64,000 bases of DNA from UBA6170 sp034429975 (lineage in GTDB: Bacteria > Chloroflexota > Anaerolineae > Anaerolineales > Anaerolineaceae), in contig DAOUFM010000135.1 in the NCBI GenBank assembly GCA_034429975.1, positions 1 through 64,000 on the forward strand, given 5' to 3'. Under the pieces are notes generated by a model. That model was not told the origin of the DNA. It searched no databases and saw only the letters and a program-made list of their open reading frames with translations. The position numbers and the translations under genes are program-made. Below, piece by piece: positions 42,105 through 51,011 of the stretch; position 1 is the first letter of the stretch; each line of letters begins with the position of its first letter.

Positions 42105-43622
42105 ATGAACACGAATGCAGCTTTTTCCTGGTTATTACTTCTACCAATTATTTCTGCAGCGATTATTTATTTGGCTGGAAGACTTTATGTAAGATCGAAC
42201 CGCTTGATTGAAGGAGGAAACCCAGCTCGCTGGTTGACGATCCTCGCACTACTGGGAACTGGATTTTTTCTGTTTTTTACCACCAAAAATGTATTTACGA
42301 CTGGTCAGGCTCATTATCAAAATTTTGGTGATATCTGGTTTCGCTTTGACGGAATCAGCTTGTTATTATCATTGCTGGTTTTAGGACTTGGAATCCTGGT
42401 GACAATTTATTCCATTCCATATATGGGGATCGAAACTGGAGAAGAAAAATATTATGCACTTTTAGTTCTGATGATTGGAGCAATAAATGGGTTAGGATGT
42501 GCACTCGACCTTTTTAACCTTTGGGTCTGGTTTGAGGTCATGACAATCAGTTCAATTGTTCTGGTTGCTTTTTACAAAAATCAACCCGCTTCACTTGAAG
42601 CTGGTATAAAGTATTTCATTCAAAGTGCTGTTGGGTCAGTCATGATTGTTGTTGGGATTGCACTTGTTTTCCTGCAAACAGGAAATCTTAATTTTGAAAT
42701 GTTGAGGATGACGGTGAATACACCAACACCATTATTAATCCTTGGTGGAGGATTAATGGTTATTGGGTTCGGCATTAAGATTGCGATGGTTCCACTGCAT
42801 ACCTGGTTGCCGGACGCACATTCTCAAGCACCAAGCGGCATCAGCGCCTTATTATCAGGGATTGTCATCGAAGTTGGATTGATTGCTTTAATCAGAGTTC
42901 TTGGCGGAATTGCCCTAACAAGCACCCGTTGGGGATATATTTTGGTGGGTTTTGGGATTGTCAATATGGTTGTAGGGAATCTTATTGCCCTGCGGCAACA
43001 TGAAGTAAAAAGAATGTTAGCCTATTCAAGTCTCTCCCATATCGGTTTCATGATGTTTGGATTTGGTGCGCTCATGGCTATGAATGGGTTGCTAGCTGGC
43101 GTTGGTGCAGTATTTCATCTGGTCGTTCATGCGTTGATGAAAACGCTTGCCTTCCTAACTGCAGGTGTATTTTTATATAATCTGCATCTGAACAATGGAA
43201 ATCATCAACCTTTATTACTCGAAGATCTGAACGGTGCATCTAAAAAATACCCATTGACTGCATTTGCATTTTCTGTTGCCTTATTATCACTGGGTGGGTT
43301 GCCACCGCTGGCCGGGTTTATGTCAAAATGGCAGATTTTGGCTGGCGTTGCTCTTTCCCAAAACCCTCTTATGATAGGACTGGTCGTTTTTTCAGGATTG
43401 ATGAGTGTCCTCTCACTGAGCTATTACGCTCCTTTGGTTAACAGAATGTATAGAAAGCAGCCGGCAGATATCTTAAGCCAAGGAAAACAAGTTCCTATTT
43501 TGATGTACATTCCAATAATAATATTAACATTTTTGACAGTGATTCTTGGAATTGCTCCATCCTTGTTAAATTGGCTTACCGGACCAGCAGCCTATAGTTT
43601 TTACGTATTCTTTACCAGGTAA
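42105..43622 (+). CDS. Hydrogenase antiporter-like subunit, NuoN/NuoM/MnhD family
   Basis: 505 residues. ATG 42105 is two bases after the previous stop and has SD CAGGAG; an in-frame ATG at 42072 lies inside the preceding gene. Motifs: LFNLWVWFEVMTISSIVLVAFYKN (conserved Glu), KIAMVPLHTWLPDAHSQAPSGISALLSGIVIEVGLIALIRV, ALRQHEVKRMLAYSSLSHIGFM and HLVVHALMKTLAFLTAGVF. Homologous to the preceding gene product, as are NuoL, M and N to one another. It probably forms a second ion channel next to the hydrogenase module. Confidence 0.9.
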   Translation: MNTNAAFSWLLLLPIISAAIIYLAGRLYVRSNRLIEGGNPARWLTILALLGTGFFLFFTTKNVFTTGQAHYQNFGDIWFRFDGISLLLSLLVLGLGILVTIYSIPYMGIETGEEKYYALLVLMIGAINGLGCALDLFNLWVWFEVMTISSIVLVAFYKNQPASLEAGIKYFIQSAVGSVMIVVGIALVFLQTGNLNFEMLRMTVNTPTPLLILGGGLMVIGFGIKIAMVPLHTWLPDAHSQAPSGISALLSGIVIEVGLIALIRVLGGIALTSTRWGYILVGFGIVNMVVGNLIALRQHEVKRMLAYSSLSHIGFMMFGFGALMAMNGLLAGVGAVFHLVVHALMKTLAFLTAGVFLYNLHLNNGNHQPLLLEDLNGASKKYPLTAFAFSVALLSLGGLPPLAGFMSKWQILAGVALSQNPLMIGLVVFSGLMSVLSLSYYAPLVNRMYRKQPADILSQGKQVPILMYIPIIILTFLTVILGIAPSLLNWLTGPAAYSFYVFFTR

Positions 43623-43632
43623 AGGAGATATT

Positions 43633-43944
43633 ATGGAATTAATACTAACACCTCCCATCGCGTTTTTACTTTACATTCCTTTTGTTATTCTCTTGTTGTT
43701 ATTTGGTAAATGGATGGCTGGTAAAACGAAAGAATCAGCACTTAAAGAGAGTATTTATGCCAGTGGAGAAAAAGCTTCAACAAACCCGGCAGCACCTGGA
43801 TATCGACCTTTTTTTCTGATTGCTTTCTTCTTTGCGATTTTACATCTAGGAATGTTGATCATTGGTTCAGGAACATTCAGCAACCAATCGATTCCCTTCA
43901 TTGTGGGATTAATGGTTGCGCTTCTGGCTTTACTATTGGGTTAA
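43633..43944 (+). CDS. Small hydrogenase membrane subunit, NuoA-like
   Basis: 103 residues with three hydrophobic segments and a hydrophilic loop SIYASGEKASTNPAAPGYRPFFLIAFFFAILHLGMLII. The loop resembles the NuoA pattern ...Y..GE.......R.... seen where complex I subunit A passes near the quinone channel. It lies immediately before the small-subunit gene. NuoA-like assignment rests on length, context and this loop. Confidence 0.65.
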   Translation: MELILTPPIAFLLYIPFVILLLLFGKWMAGKTKESALKESIYASGEKASTNPAAPGYRPFFLIAFFFAILHLGMLIIGSGTFSNQSIPFIVGLMVALLALLLG

Positions 43945-43958
43945 TAGAAAGAGGGTTT

Positions 43959-44492
43959 ATGGAAAATAATTCTACTTACTTTACAACCAGCATCATGGAC
44001 AAAATCAAAAATTGGGCCAGAATAAATTCTCCCTGGGCAATTCACTTTAATAGTGGCTCATGTAATGGTTGCGATATTGAAATTCTGGCAACATTGACTC
44101 CCCGCTATGATGTTGAAAGGCTGGGTATCAAACTCAAGGGGAGCCCTCGGCATGCCGACGTATTGATCGCTACCGGTCCAGTAACTTTGCAGGCGCTCGA
44201 CAGGCTGAAACGTGTCTATGAGCAAATGCCTGACCCTAAATTCGTAATTGCAGTTGGGTCATGCGCATTGTCTGGAGGTGTTTTTGATGGTTGCTACAAT
44301 GTAATCGGGGCTCTGGATAAGGTTATTCCGGTGGATGTATATGTGCCAGGATGCCCGCCACGGCCTGAAGCAATTATTTATGGCGTAGTGCAATTATTAG
44401 AAAGCCTGAAAAAGGGTAAGCCCGAAGAAAATAATCATTCTAGTGAGGAGATCCCAGAATTAATCGAGGAAGAGGTGGAAAATGGAAGTTAA
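43959..44492 (+). CDS. Group 4 [NiFe] hydrogenase small subunit (NuoB-like)
   Basis: 177 residues. FNSGSCNGCDIEILATLTPRYDVERLG gives two of the cluster ligands; GSCALSGGVFDGCYNV and VPGCPPRPEAIIYGV give the others. These four cysteines bind the proximal [4Fe-4S] cluster that takes electrons to or from the nickel site. It lacks the twin-arginine signal and the extra clusters of uptake hydrogenases, as expected for membrane-bound, cytoplasm-facing group 4 enzymes. Overlaps the NuoC-like gene by 11 bases. Confidence 0.95.
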   Translation: MENNSTYFTTSIMDKIKNWARINSPWAIHFNSGSCNGCDIEILATLTPRYDVERLGIKLKGSPRHADVLIATGPVTLQALDRLKRVYEQMPDPKFVIAVGSCALSGGVFDGCYNVIGALDKVIPVDVYVPGCPPRPEAIIYGVVQLLESLKKGKPEENNHSSEEIPELIEEEVENGS

Positions 44493-44988
44493 TCGCCTTC
44501 TAGAATCAGGAAAAAGTTTAGTTGATCGTTTATCTCTCTCAATCATCCAACCAGAAGAAGAACGTCTGGATGTGGAAATTTCTGCATTTAATCTAAAAGA
44601 AGCGGTTAAGAGTATTGTCACAGCCAACTGGGGCTATTTAATAACCATTACGGGTTTGGATATTCCTCCGAAAGTAGAAATGGATAACCAGGCAGGCTCG
44701 CCAGGTGAGTTAGAAGCACTTTATCATTTTGCCAATGAAAACGCAATCATTACTTTGCGGGTAAAAATTCCTTACTCCAACCCCCAAATAGAATCAATAT
44801 GTGATCTGATCCCTTCTGCTTCTCTTTACGAACGCGAATTAATGGAGTTATTTGGTTTTGATTTCGTAAACACTCCAAACCGGGAAAAACTTGTTCTCCC
44901 TGATACCTGGCCGGATGAAGTCTACCCATTAAGAAAATCATTCACTGGTCTGGCAGATCAAGAAAAAAATAAAGAGGAGAAAAAATAA
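44482..44988 (+). CDS. Hydrogenase NuoC-like (30 kDa) subunit
   Basis: 168 residues. The C-terminal half has the signature of the complex I 30 kDa subunit: IESICDLIPSASLYERELMELFGFDF and REKLVLPDTWPDEVYPLRKSF. In some complex I and in HycE this domain is fused to the large subunit; here it is a separate gene. It has no cofactor and serves as a structural link between the small and large subunits. It ends one base before the large-subunit start. Confidence 0.92.
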   Translation: MEVNRLLESGKSLVDRLSLSIIQPEEERLDVEISAFNLKEAVKSIVTANWGYLITITGLDIPPKVEMDNQAGSPGELEALYHFANENAIITLRVKIPYSNPQIESICDLIPSASLYERELMELFGFDFVNTPNREKLVLPDTWPDEVYPLRKSFTGLADQEKNKEEKK

Positions 44989-44989
44989 A

Positions 44990-46171
44990 ATGACTGATTC
45001 TCCGCGAGAAAAATTTATAGTTCCAATTGGACCACAACATCCAGCTTTAAAAGAACCAGGCAATTTTGAGTTTACTGTGGATGGAGAAATTGTCACGGAT
45101 GCAGCCGTCAGGCTAGGCTTCGTTCACCGAGGAATAGAAAAAGCCTGTGAAACGCGTAATTACACGCAGGATTTGTATTTGTTGGAAAGAGTTTGTGGGA
45201 TCTGCTCTCATATTCATGCGACTGCATTTGTTTTAGGTGTTGAGAAATTGGCTGGTGTACAGGCTCCTCCACGGGCAGAGGCAATTCGAGTGTTAGCTGC
45301 AGAATTAGAAAGAATCCATAGTCATTTTTTATGGCTGGGAGTGGCAGCTCATGAAGCTGGTTTTGACACTTTGTTTATGTACACCTGGCGTGATCGTGAA
45401 GTTGTAATGGATTTGCTGGAGTCTCTTTCGGGGAGCAGGGTTCATTATTCAGTCAATGTTTTAGGTGGCGTGAAAATTGACCTTAGTCAAAAAATATCTG
45501 ACCAAATTAAAAAAGAAATGGACTTTCTTGAAGAAAGAACACATTATTACATGAAGGTTGTCACAACCGATGATACTTTTATTGGCAGAACCAGGGGAAT
45601 CGGTAAATTGTCAAAAGAACGCGCTGAATTATTAGGCGGAGTCGGCCCAACCGTAAGAGCATCGGGGGTGAAGCGAGATGTTCGGGTGATTGCCCCTTAT
45701 TCTGGATATAAAGACTTTTCTATCCAGGTCATTACTGATGATGAGGGCGATCTGGAAGCCAGATTTGTAGTTCGCATCAAAGAGTTACTTGAGGCATATC
45801 GTTTTATCCGGGTTGTTCTGGATCAACTGCCACCGGGAGAATTAACGACCAGGATAAAAAGAAAGATCCCTGAGGGGGAGGTTATTTCCAGAGTGGAAGC
45901 GCCACGGGGAGAACTATTTTATTTTATCCAAAGTAATGGGACAGAAATGCCTGCTCGCGTAAAAGTTCGTACGCCCAGCCTTTGTAATTGGGGGACTATA
46001 ACGGATGTTGCGGTAGGTCATAAATTAGCAGATATGCCCATGTTGTTAGTCGGAATTGACCCTTGTTTTTCCTGTAATGATCGGATGGTTGAGATTAAAT
46101 CACAGTCAACCCCATCCCATATCATGAGTTGGGAATCCTTACGAAAATATGGAATAGAGTATTACAAATGA
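44990..46171 (+). CDS. Group 4 [NiFe] hydrogenase large subunit (catalytic)
   Basis: 393 residues. Both nickel-binding motifs are intact: RVCGICSHIHA (Cys69, Cys72) and DPCFSCNDR (Cys359, Cys362). NuoD of complex I lacks these cysteines, so this is a hydrogenase. A further 28 residues follow Arg365, with Met366 next; the E. coli hydrogenase 3 large subunit HycE is cut at an Arg-Met bond in the same place, which suggests that the tail is removed by the protease encoded downstream. It overlaps the NuoH-like gene by four bases (ATGA). The complex would evolve or oxidise H2 with ferredoxin or a similar carrier and pump ions. No formate dehydrogenase gene is in the operon. Confidence 0.95.
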   Translation: MTDSPREKFIVPIGPQHPALKEPGNFEFTVDGEIVTDAAVRLGFVHRGIEKACETRNYTQDLYLLERVCGICSHIHATAFVLGVEKLAGVQAPPRAEAIRVLAAELERIHSHFLWLGVAAHEAGFDTLFMYTWRDREVVMDLLESLSGSRVHYSVNVLGGVKIDLSQKISDQIKKEMDFLEERTHYYMKVVTTDDTFIGRTRGIGKLSKERAELLGGVGPTVRASGVKRDVRVIAPYSGYKDFSIQVITDDEGDLEARFVVRIKELLEAYRFIRVVLDQLPPGELTTRIKRKIPEGEVISRVEAPRGELFYFIQSNGTEMPARVKVRTPSLCNWGTITDVAVGHKLADMPMLLVGIDPCFSCNDRMVEIKSQSTPSHIMSWESLRKYGIEYYK

Positions 46172-47106
46172 ATCTTTCACTTCACCCTTTAATTCTTCTA
46201 TTAATCTTTCCGGGCGGACTTTTCTTAATGAACATCGGGTTATTATATGAATGGATTGACCGGAAATTGGTGGCGCGTTATCAAAACCGGGTTGGACCAC
46301 GCTGGTTCCAACCATTAGCGGACACAATTAAATTACTTGCCAAGGAAGAAATTATCCCTCAGGGAGTACACAAAGGTCTATTTCTGGCATTACCAGTCAT
46401 TGCAATCACAGGCGCTTTAACTGCAGCGGTCTACGTCCCACTTTTTGGTTTTCGTGCTGTTTATAGCTTCGAAGGCGACTTGATCGTTGTACTTTATTTG
46501 TTAAGTATGATGACCTTGTGTATTGGACTGGCGGGAGCAAATACCTTAAGTAGGTTTACCATCGTGGGAGCAACCAGAGCATTAACCCAAATGTTTTCTT
46601 ACGAAGCTCCCTTTCTTTTAGCCCTTTTAGGTCCGGCAATGGCTGCTGGATCCTGGAATATTGGAAAAATCACAGCTTATGCGAGTAATAACTTGTGGCT
46701 CATTCTGGCACAACCTATTGGTTTTGTAGTTGCGCTGGTAGGGCTCATGGGGAAATTGGAGTTACCACCTTTTGATGCGCCGGAAGCTGAAACAGAAATT
46801 GTGGCTGGAGCATTAACAGAATATTCTGGAAGAGGCTTGGCTTTATTTCGCATAGGTAAGAATGTAGAATTTGTGGTCGGAATTACTTTGGTTGTTTTAT
46901 TTTATTTGGGAGGAATAGCCAATCCGATTGAATTTATTCTTAAAACGGCGGGTTTATTAATAGTTATCACAGCCTTACAATCTCTATTCGCCCGGTTGCG
47001 AATTGACCAGACTGTTGGGTTGTGGTGGCGTTTGGGAGCTTTAATGGCTTTACTGCAACTATTAGCAATTATTATTGGAAAATATTTAGGAGAATTCCTG
47101 AGATAA
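46168..47106 (+). CDS. Hydrogenase membrane subunit, NuoH/HycD-like
   Basis: 312 residues from ATG 46168, which overlaps the previous stop as ATGA. About eight membrane helices. The family patterns YEWIDRKLVARYQNRVGPRWFQPLADTIKLLAKEEIIP and LELPPFDAPEAETEIVAGALTEYSGRGLALFRIGK are present; the latter includes the conserved E/D cluster of the first cytoplasmic loops. The subunit anchors the soluble hydrogenase module to the membrane arm and helps to couple the two. Confidence 0.93.
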   Translation: MNLSLHPLILLLIFPGGLFLMNIGLLYEWIDRKLVARYQNRVGPRWFQPLADTIKLLAKEEIIPQGVHKGLFLALPVIAITGALTAAVYVPLFGFRAVYSFEGDLIVVLYLLSMMTLCIGLAGANTLSRFTIVGATRALTQMFSYEAPFLLALLGPAMAAGSWNIGKITAYASNNLWLILAQPIGFVVALVGLMGKLELPPFDAPEAETEIVAGALTEYSGRGLALFRIGKNVEFVVGITLVVLFYLGGIANPIEFILKTAGLLIVITALQSLFARLRIDQTVGLWWRLGALMALLQLLAIIIGKYLGEFLR

Positions 47107-47120
47107 GGAAAAGGTGAAAA

Positions 47121-47561
47121 ATGGCAATAGGTGTCTTATTTGGCGATTTACTTAAGTCCTTGTTTTCGAAACCAGTTACCGAAAACTATCCTTTTGTTAA
47201 ACGTAAGGCTCCAGAAAATCTGCGTGGAAAACTGGTGTATAACCCTGAAAAATGTATTGGTTGCATGTTATGTGTAAAAGATTGCCCATCCAACGCGATT
47301 GAAGTGTTGATTGTCGATATTAAAAACAAAAAATTTGTTATGCGTTATCACCCCGATCGCTGCGTATATTGTGCACAATGTGTTCAATTATGCCGGTTCA
47401 ATTGCTTATCCATGTCTAATTCTCAATGGGAAATGGCATCCACCTCAAAAAATACCTTTGATGTTTATTATGGAAGGGAAGAAGATATTGCTGAAATCCT
47501 TGAAAGAGCAGCTCGACCAGGAATTGATCTGCCACCTTACGGAAAACCGCGCCCTACCTAA
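47121..47561 (+). CDS. Hydrogenase ferredoxin-like subunit with two [4Fe-4S] clusters (NuoI/HycF-like)
   Basis: 146 residues. Two CxxCxxCxxxC motifs: CIGCMLCVKDCP (residues about 50-61) and CVYCAQCVQLC followed by R-F. They bind two [4Fe-4S] clusters that pass electrons between the small subunit and an outside donor such as ferredoxin. The hydrogenase lacks any NADH-oxidising (NuoEFG) genes, so a ferredoxin partner is likely. The C-terminal part overlaps the maturation protease gene by about 90 bases in another frame. Confidence 0.92.
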   Translation: MAIGVLFGDLLKSLFSKPVTENYPFVKRKAPENLRGKLVYNPEKCIGCMLCVKDCPSNAIEVLIVDIKNKKFVMRYHPDRCVYCAQCVQLCRFNCLSMSNSQWEMASTSKNTFDVYYGREEDIAEILERAARPGIDLPPYGKPRPT

Positions 47562-48012
47562 ATTAGTAATATTAGGGATCGGTAATGAAGTTAATGGAGA
47601 CGATGCTGCCGGAGTTTTAATAGTTCGAAAAATTAAAAAAAAATTACCAACGATAGCGCAGGTTCGGCTTATCGAAGGATCCATCGCGCCGGAAAATTAT
47701 TCCAAAAAGATCAGAGAATTCGATCCAGACTGGATTTGGTTAATCGACGCCGCCCACACCGGCGCTATCCCGGGCGAGGTCAAATTTATTCCCTTAGAGA
47801 ACATCGCTGAAATTGGGGCAAACACTCACCGTTTGTCACCGAATCTGTTACTTTATTATTTGCACCTACAATTTGACTTTAAAGCTCTGATGATTGGGGT
47901 TCAACCTGAGAATATTCAATCTTTTTCAAGTATTTCAGCCAGAGTAAGAAAGTCAATCAATAATACCAGCGAATTTTTATTGCATTGGATTAAAAGCACC
48001 TATAAAATCTAA
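47470..48012 (+). CDS. hycI: [NiFe] hydrogenase maturation protease, HycI type
   Basis: 180 residues from ATG 47470, in a different frame from the overlapping ferredoxin gene. VILGIGNEVNGDDAAGVLIV (residues 33-52) is the family signature with the nickel-sensing Glu40 and Asp45. DAAHTGAIPGEVKFIP and THRLSPNLLLYYL (metal-binding His) follow. HycI-like proteases cut off the C-terminal tail of the large subunit once nickel is inserted. The start is uncertain: relatives begin about 20-30 residues before GIGN, so a start downstream of 47470 is possible. The gene's place at the end of the operon supports the role. Confidence 0.88.
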   Translation: MEGKKILLKSLKEQLDQELICHLTENRALPKLVILGIGNEVNGDDAAGVLIVRKIKKKLPTIAQVRLIEGSIAPENYSKKIREFDPDWIWLIDAAHTGAIPGEVKFIPLENIAEIGANTHRLSPNLLLYYLHLQFDFKALMIGVQPENIQSFSSISARVRKSINNTSEFLLHWIKSTYKI

Positions 48013-48014
48013 GC

Positions 48015-50006
48015 ATGACAAAGAAGAATCATAATCTAACCGTACTGGTTGCTTTTCTCTGGTTTTTGTTAATTGTAGTTGGCTATTATGTGACCCACAA
48101 ACCAATTACGCCTGAACAAACAATGCTATTTGTTAGTCACCTTTGGAAAATCTTAATTCCTGTATGGGTGATTATTTTAGCAGGGGGGATAGGTTACAAA
48201 TTTCTTGAATCTCAGAAACTTTCAAAATCCATCGGCTATTATCTTCAAGTGGGTATTGGTTTGGGATTCCTTTCCATATCAGTGTTGGTAATTGGCTCTC
48301 TTTGGAAAATAAACCTATTAATTATTGTTTTACTATTAATATTATTTTCATTTTTATTCTTTAATGCCACCCGCCAGTGGATACAGGAATTCTTTTTCCA
48401 GCAAAGAAAAACCCGAGTAACCTTATCTGGTTTTTATATTATCATCTTCAGTTTAATAGGGATTATTTTATTAACTCAATTATTAACCTCCCTTGCACCA
48501 GCGATCCGTTATGATGCTCTCAATTACCATCTGACCCTACCCAAAGCCTACCTTTTACAGGAAAAAATAACCGATCTCCCCTGGCTGGTTATGTCAGGAA
48601 TGCCACAACTTAGTGAAATGATCTATTTAATTTTGTTGTCACTCGCTGGAGAATCGGCTGTATTGGTTTTTAACTGGCTAATTGGTGCTTTGATCCTCTT
48701 TGGGCTGAAGAACTTTCTGGAGAACAAAATTTGTCCTAAAAGCGCCTGGATTGGAGTTATTAGCCTGATTGGAGGTTATACATTCGCTTCAGTCCTTTCC
48801 TGGGGATATGTTGATCTTATGGCGGCTTTTTTTGGATTAGGGTTTGTGATTTTGTTTGAGCATGTTTGGTTGCAATCTGATCGGATCACAACCCTGTTGG
48901 CAGGTATATTCAGTGGATTAGCTTTTGGCTGTAAATATCCAGCCGGTGTGATTTTTTTAGCCGGGTTAATCGGTCTGGTGATTCTTCAATTGAAAACGAA
49001 AAATAAAAATTGGGTCAAGAATCTCATTTTATATTGTCTGGGAGCCGGTGCATTGGCTTTACCCTGGTTGCTTAAGAATTTTTTGTTTACCGGAAACCCA
49101 ATCTATCCTTTCTTTTTTGTGTCCGGTTCCATGAATGCGATGAGACAACAGGTTTATCAAGGATTATTACCCTATGGAAATCTTTTGGATTTATTCTTCC
49201 TTCCAATCAGGGCGACAATTATGGGAGTTGATGGTGGGCACGGATATAGTGTTTCTACCGGTCCGTTGTTATTAGGCCTTGGGGTAATAGCTTTCCTCGA
49301 TTGGAATAAAAAAAGTACAGGGGACAAATCCAGTATTACTGCTACTGGGATTATCGCTGCTTCCGGCCTTATCATTTGGGCGGTTGGGAATCAATTCTCA
49401 GGCTATTTAATTCAAACTCGTTTTTATTTTGTTTTATTCCCTGCTTTTGCAATATTGGCTGCGTATGGGTACGATCAAATATCGAATTTTAATTTAGGCA
49501 AAGTGCGGATCAGACGTCTGGTTAATAGTTTAATCATCTTGATCTTAATTTTTAATTCATTTCAGCTTGTTACAGAAATGGTACGTAGCGAAGTATTAAA
49601 TAATGTGTTTGGTTTCTCTTCCAACCAGGAATATCTGGAAAAGAATTTAGGTTGGTATGCGCGGGCAGTGTCGGATGTCAATTCTTTAGAAAAAGATGAC
49701 AAAGTACTTTTTCTTTATGAACCGCGGGGGTATGGCTGTATAACCAAATGTGACCCAGATGAAATTCTAGACCAATGGAAAGTGGATTATCATTCCTATT
49801 CCTCGCAGAAAGAAATCCTTTCGTCCTGGCAAAATCGAGGGTTCACACATATCCTGGTTTATTCTCAGGGCATGGAATTTTTAAGAGAAAATGAAGACCC
49901 TCATCATCCGATCAATGAACTGGACGCATTGGATACTTTCCTCGCTAATCTGAATTTGGTTGAGGATTACGGGGGTTGGTATCGCTTATTTAAAATTCCA
50001 AATTAA
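48015..50006 (+). CDS. Integral membrane glycosyltransferase (GT-C/ArnT-like)
   Basis: 663 residues with about twelve membrane segments in the first 500 and a soluble C-terminal region of about 130. The pattern SLAPAIRYDALNYHLTLPKAYLLQEK is the first extracytoplasmic loop of GT-C-type lipid-linked sugar transferases, with an Asp (YDALNYH) where the catalytic Asp is expected. FGCKYPAGVIFLAGLIGLVILQ and LPWLLKNFLFTGNPIYPFFF are also typical. It would move a sugar from a polyprenyl-phosphate donor to a protein or lipid acceptor outside the cell. It starts two bases after the protease stop and may be co-transcribed with the hydrogenase operon, but no functional link is apparent. Overlaps the next gene's end by four bases. 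Confidence 0.8.
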   Translation: MTKKNHNLTVLVAFLWFLLIVVGYYVTHKPITPEQTMLFVSHLWKILIPVWVIILAGGIGYKFLESQKLSKSIGYYLQVGIGLGFLSISVLVIGSLWKINLLIIVLLLILFSFLFFNATRQWIQEFFFQQRKTRVTLSGFYIIIFSLIGIILLTQLLTSLAPAIRYDALNYHLTLPKAYLLQEKITDLPWLVMSGMPQLSEMIYLILLSLAGESAVLVFNWLIGALILFGLKNFLENKICPKSAWIGVISLIGGYTFASVLSWGYVDLMAAFFGLGFVILFEHVWLQSDRITTLLAGIFSGLAFGCKYPAGVIFLAGLIGLVILQLKTKNKNWVKNLILYCLGAGALALPWLLKNFLFTGNPIYPFFFVSGSMNAMRQQVYQGLLPYGNLLDLFFLPIRATIMGVDGGHGYSVSTGPLLLGLGVIAFLDWNKKSTGDKSSITATGIIAASGLIIWAVGNQFSGYLIQTRFYFVLFPAFAILAAYGYDQISNFNLGKVRIRRLVNSLIILILIFNSFQLVTEMVRSEVLNNVFGFSSNQEYLEKNLGWYARAVSDVNSLEKDDKVLFLYEPRGYGCITKCDPDEILDQWKVDYHSYSSQKEILSSWQNRGFTHILVYSQGMEFLRENEDPHHPINELDALDTFLANLNLVEDYGGWYRLFKIPN

Positions 50007-50899
50007 GGCTGAGATTGGGTCAAGGTCGCATTAGCCATCAATTCAAAAATAGATAAGATCGCAGAATTATCCAAATCTCCCATATTATTTTGCAGCATGC
50101 TTTGATATAACTGTTGATCGATTGCACAGGATGGCAAAGGAATCCCATATTCCCGGGCTGTTTCGATCACGATATTGAGATCCTTGGCCTGCATGGAAGC
50201 TTTAAACCCAGGTTGACGGTTTCCAGAAAATAAGCGCGAGGGCTTCACATCCAGTGTCCAGCATTGCGCTGCACCACCGCGGATAGCTTCTACTACTTTT
50301 TCAGGATCAGCACCGGCCTTTTGAGCGAAAATTAATAATTCTCCCAGTGCGACCATTTGGGCAGCAACCATGATCTGGTTGGCAGCCTTGGCTATTTGCC
50401 CGCTGCCAGAATCCCCAATATGAGTAATTTTCTTGCCAATCGCTTCTAAAACTGGCATCACTTTTTCCAACGCAATTTTGGGGCCACCCACCATGATGGT
50501 TAAGGTGCCATTGATAGCGCCAATATCCCCACCGGATACCGGGGCATCCAGAGCCAGAATTCCATTTTCCGATAACGATGCAGCGATCGATCTCGATACT
50601 GCTGGTTTGATGGTTGAATTGTCGACAAAGATTAAACCAGGATTTCCACCTTGTTTGATGCCTTGATCTCCCAAAACGACCTGTTCAACATCCGGGGAAT
50701 CGGGGAGATTGGTAAAGACAATATCAACCTGAGACGCGACTTCTGCTGGTGTAGCCGCTCCAATAGCTCCTTCCGAGACCAGTTCGTTCACCTTTGCCCG
50801 ACTACGATTGTGAACAACCAGAGGGAAACCCGCTTTCAAAATGTTTTTTGCCATTGGTTTTCCCATTAATCCCAGCCCAATATAACCGACTTTAACCAT
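50003..50899 (-). CDS. Beta-hydroxyacid dehydrogenase (3-hydroxyisobutyrate / tartronate semialdehyde reductase family)
   Basis: 298 residues, full length. The N-terminal NAD(P)-binding motif is YIGLGLMGKPMAKNILKAG; FVDNSTIKPAVS and DAPVSGGDIGAINGTLTIMVGG form the substrate loop; the catalytic lysine lies in GSGQIAKAANQIMVA near residue 170. Members act on 3-hydroxyisobutyrate, tartronate semialdehyde or related short acids, and the sequence does not decide which. SD GGAGG precedes the ATG. Convergent with the glycosyltransferase gene; alone on its transcript. Confidence 0.9.
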   Translation of the reverse strand: MVKVGYIGLGLMGKPMAKNILKAGFPLVVHNRSRAKVNELVSEGAIGAATPAEVASQVDIVFTNLPDSPDVEQVVLGDQGIKQGGNPGLIFVDNSTIKPAVSRSIAASLSENGILALDAPVSGGDIGAINGTLTIMVGGPKIALEKVMPVLEAIGKKITHIGDSGSGQIAKAANQIMVAAQMVALGELLIFAQKAGADPEKVVEAIRGGAAQCWTLDVKPSRLFSGNRQPGFKASMQAKDLNIVIETAREYGIPLPSCAIDQQLYQSMLQNNMGDLDNSAILSIFELMANATLTQSQP

Positions 50900-51011
50900 G
50901 TTTCCTCCATTTGATGATGCACTTCATTTTGCTAATTTTTATTTTATTCCAGATAATTGTACAATAAGAGCTATCAGAAATTAATTTTTATTTGCAGAAA
51001 GGCGGATATGG

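Noticed and set aside
39539..47561. Ordinary respiratory complex I (Nuo) fragment
   Set aside because: The large subunit retains all four nickel-binding cysteines and a cleavable tail, a maturation protease is present, and NuoE, F and G are missing.
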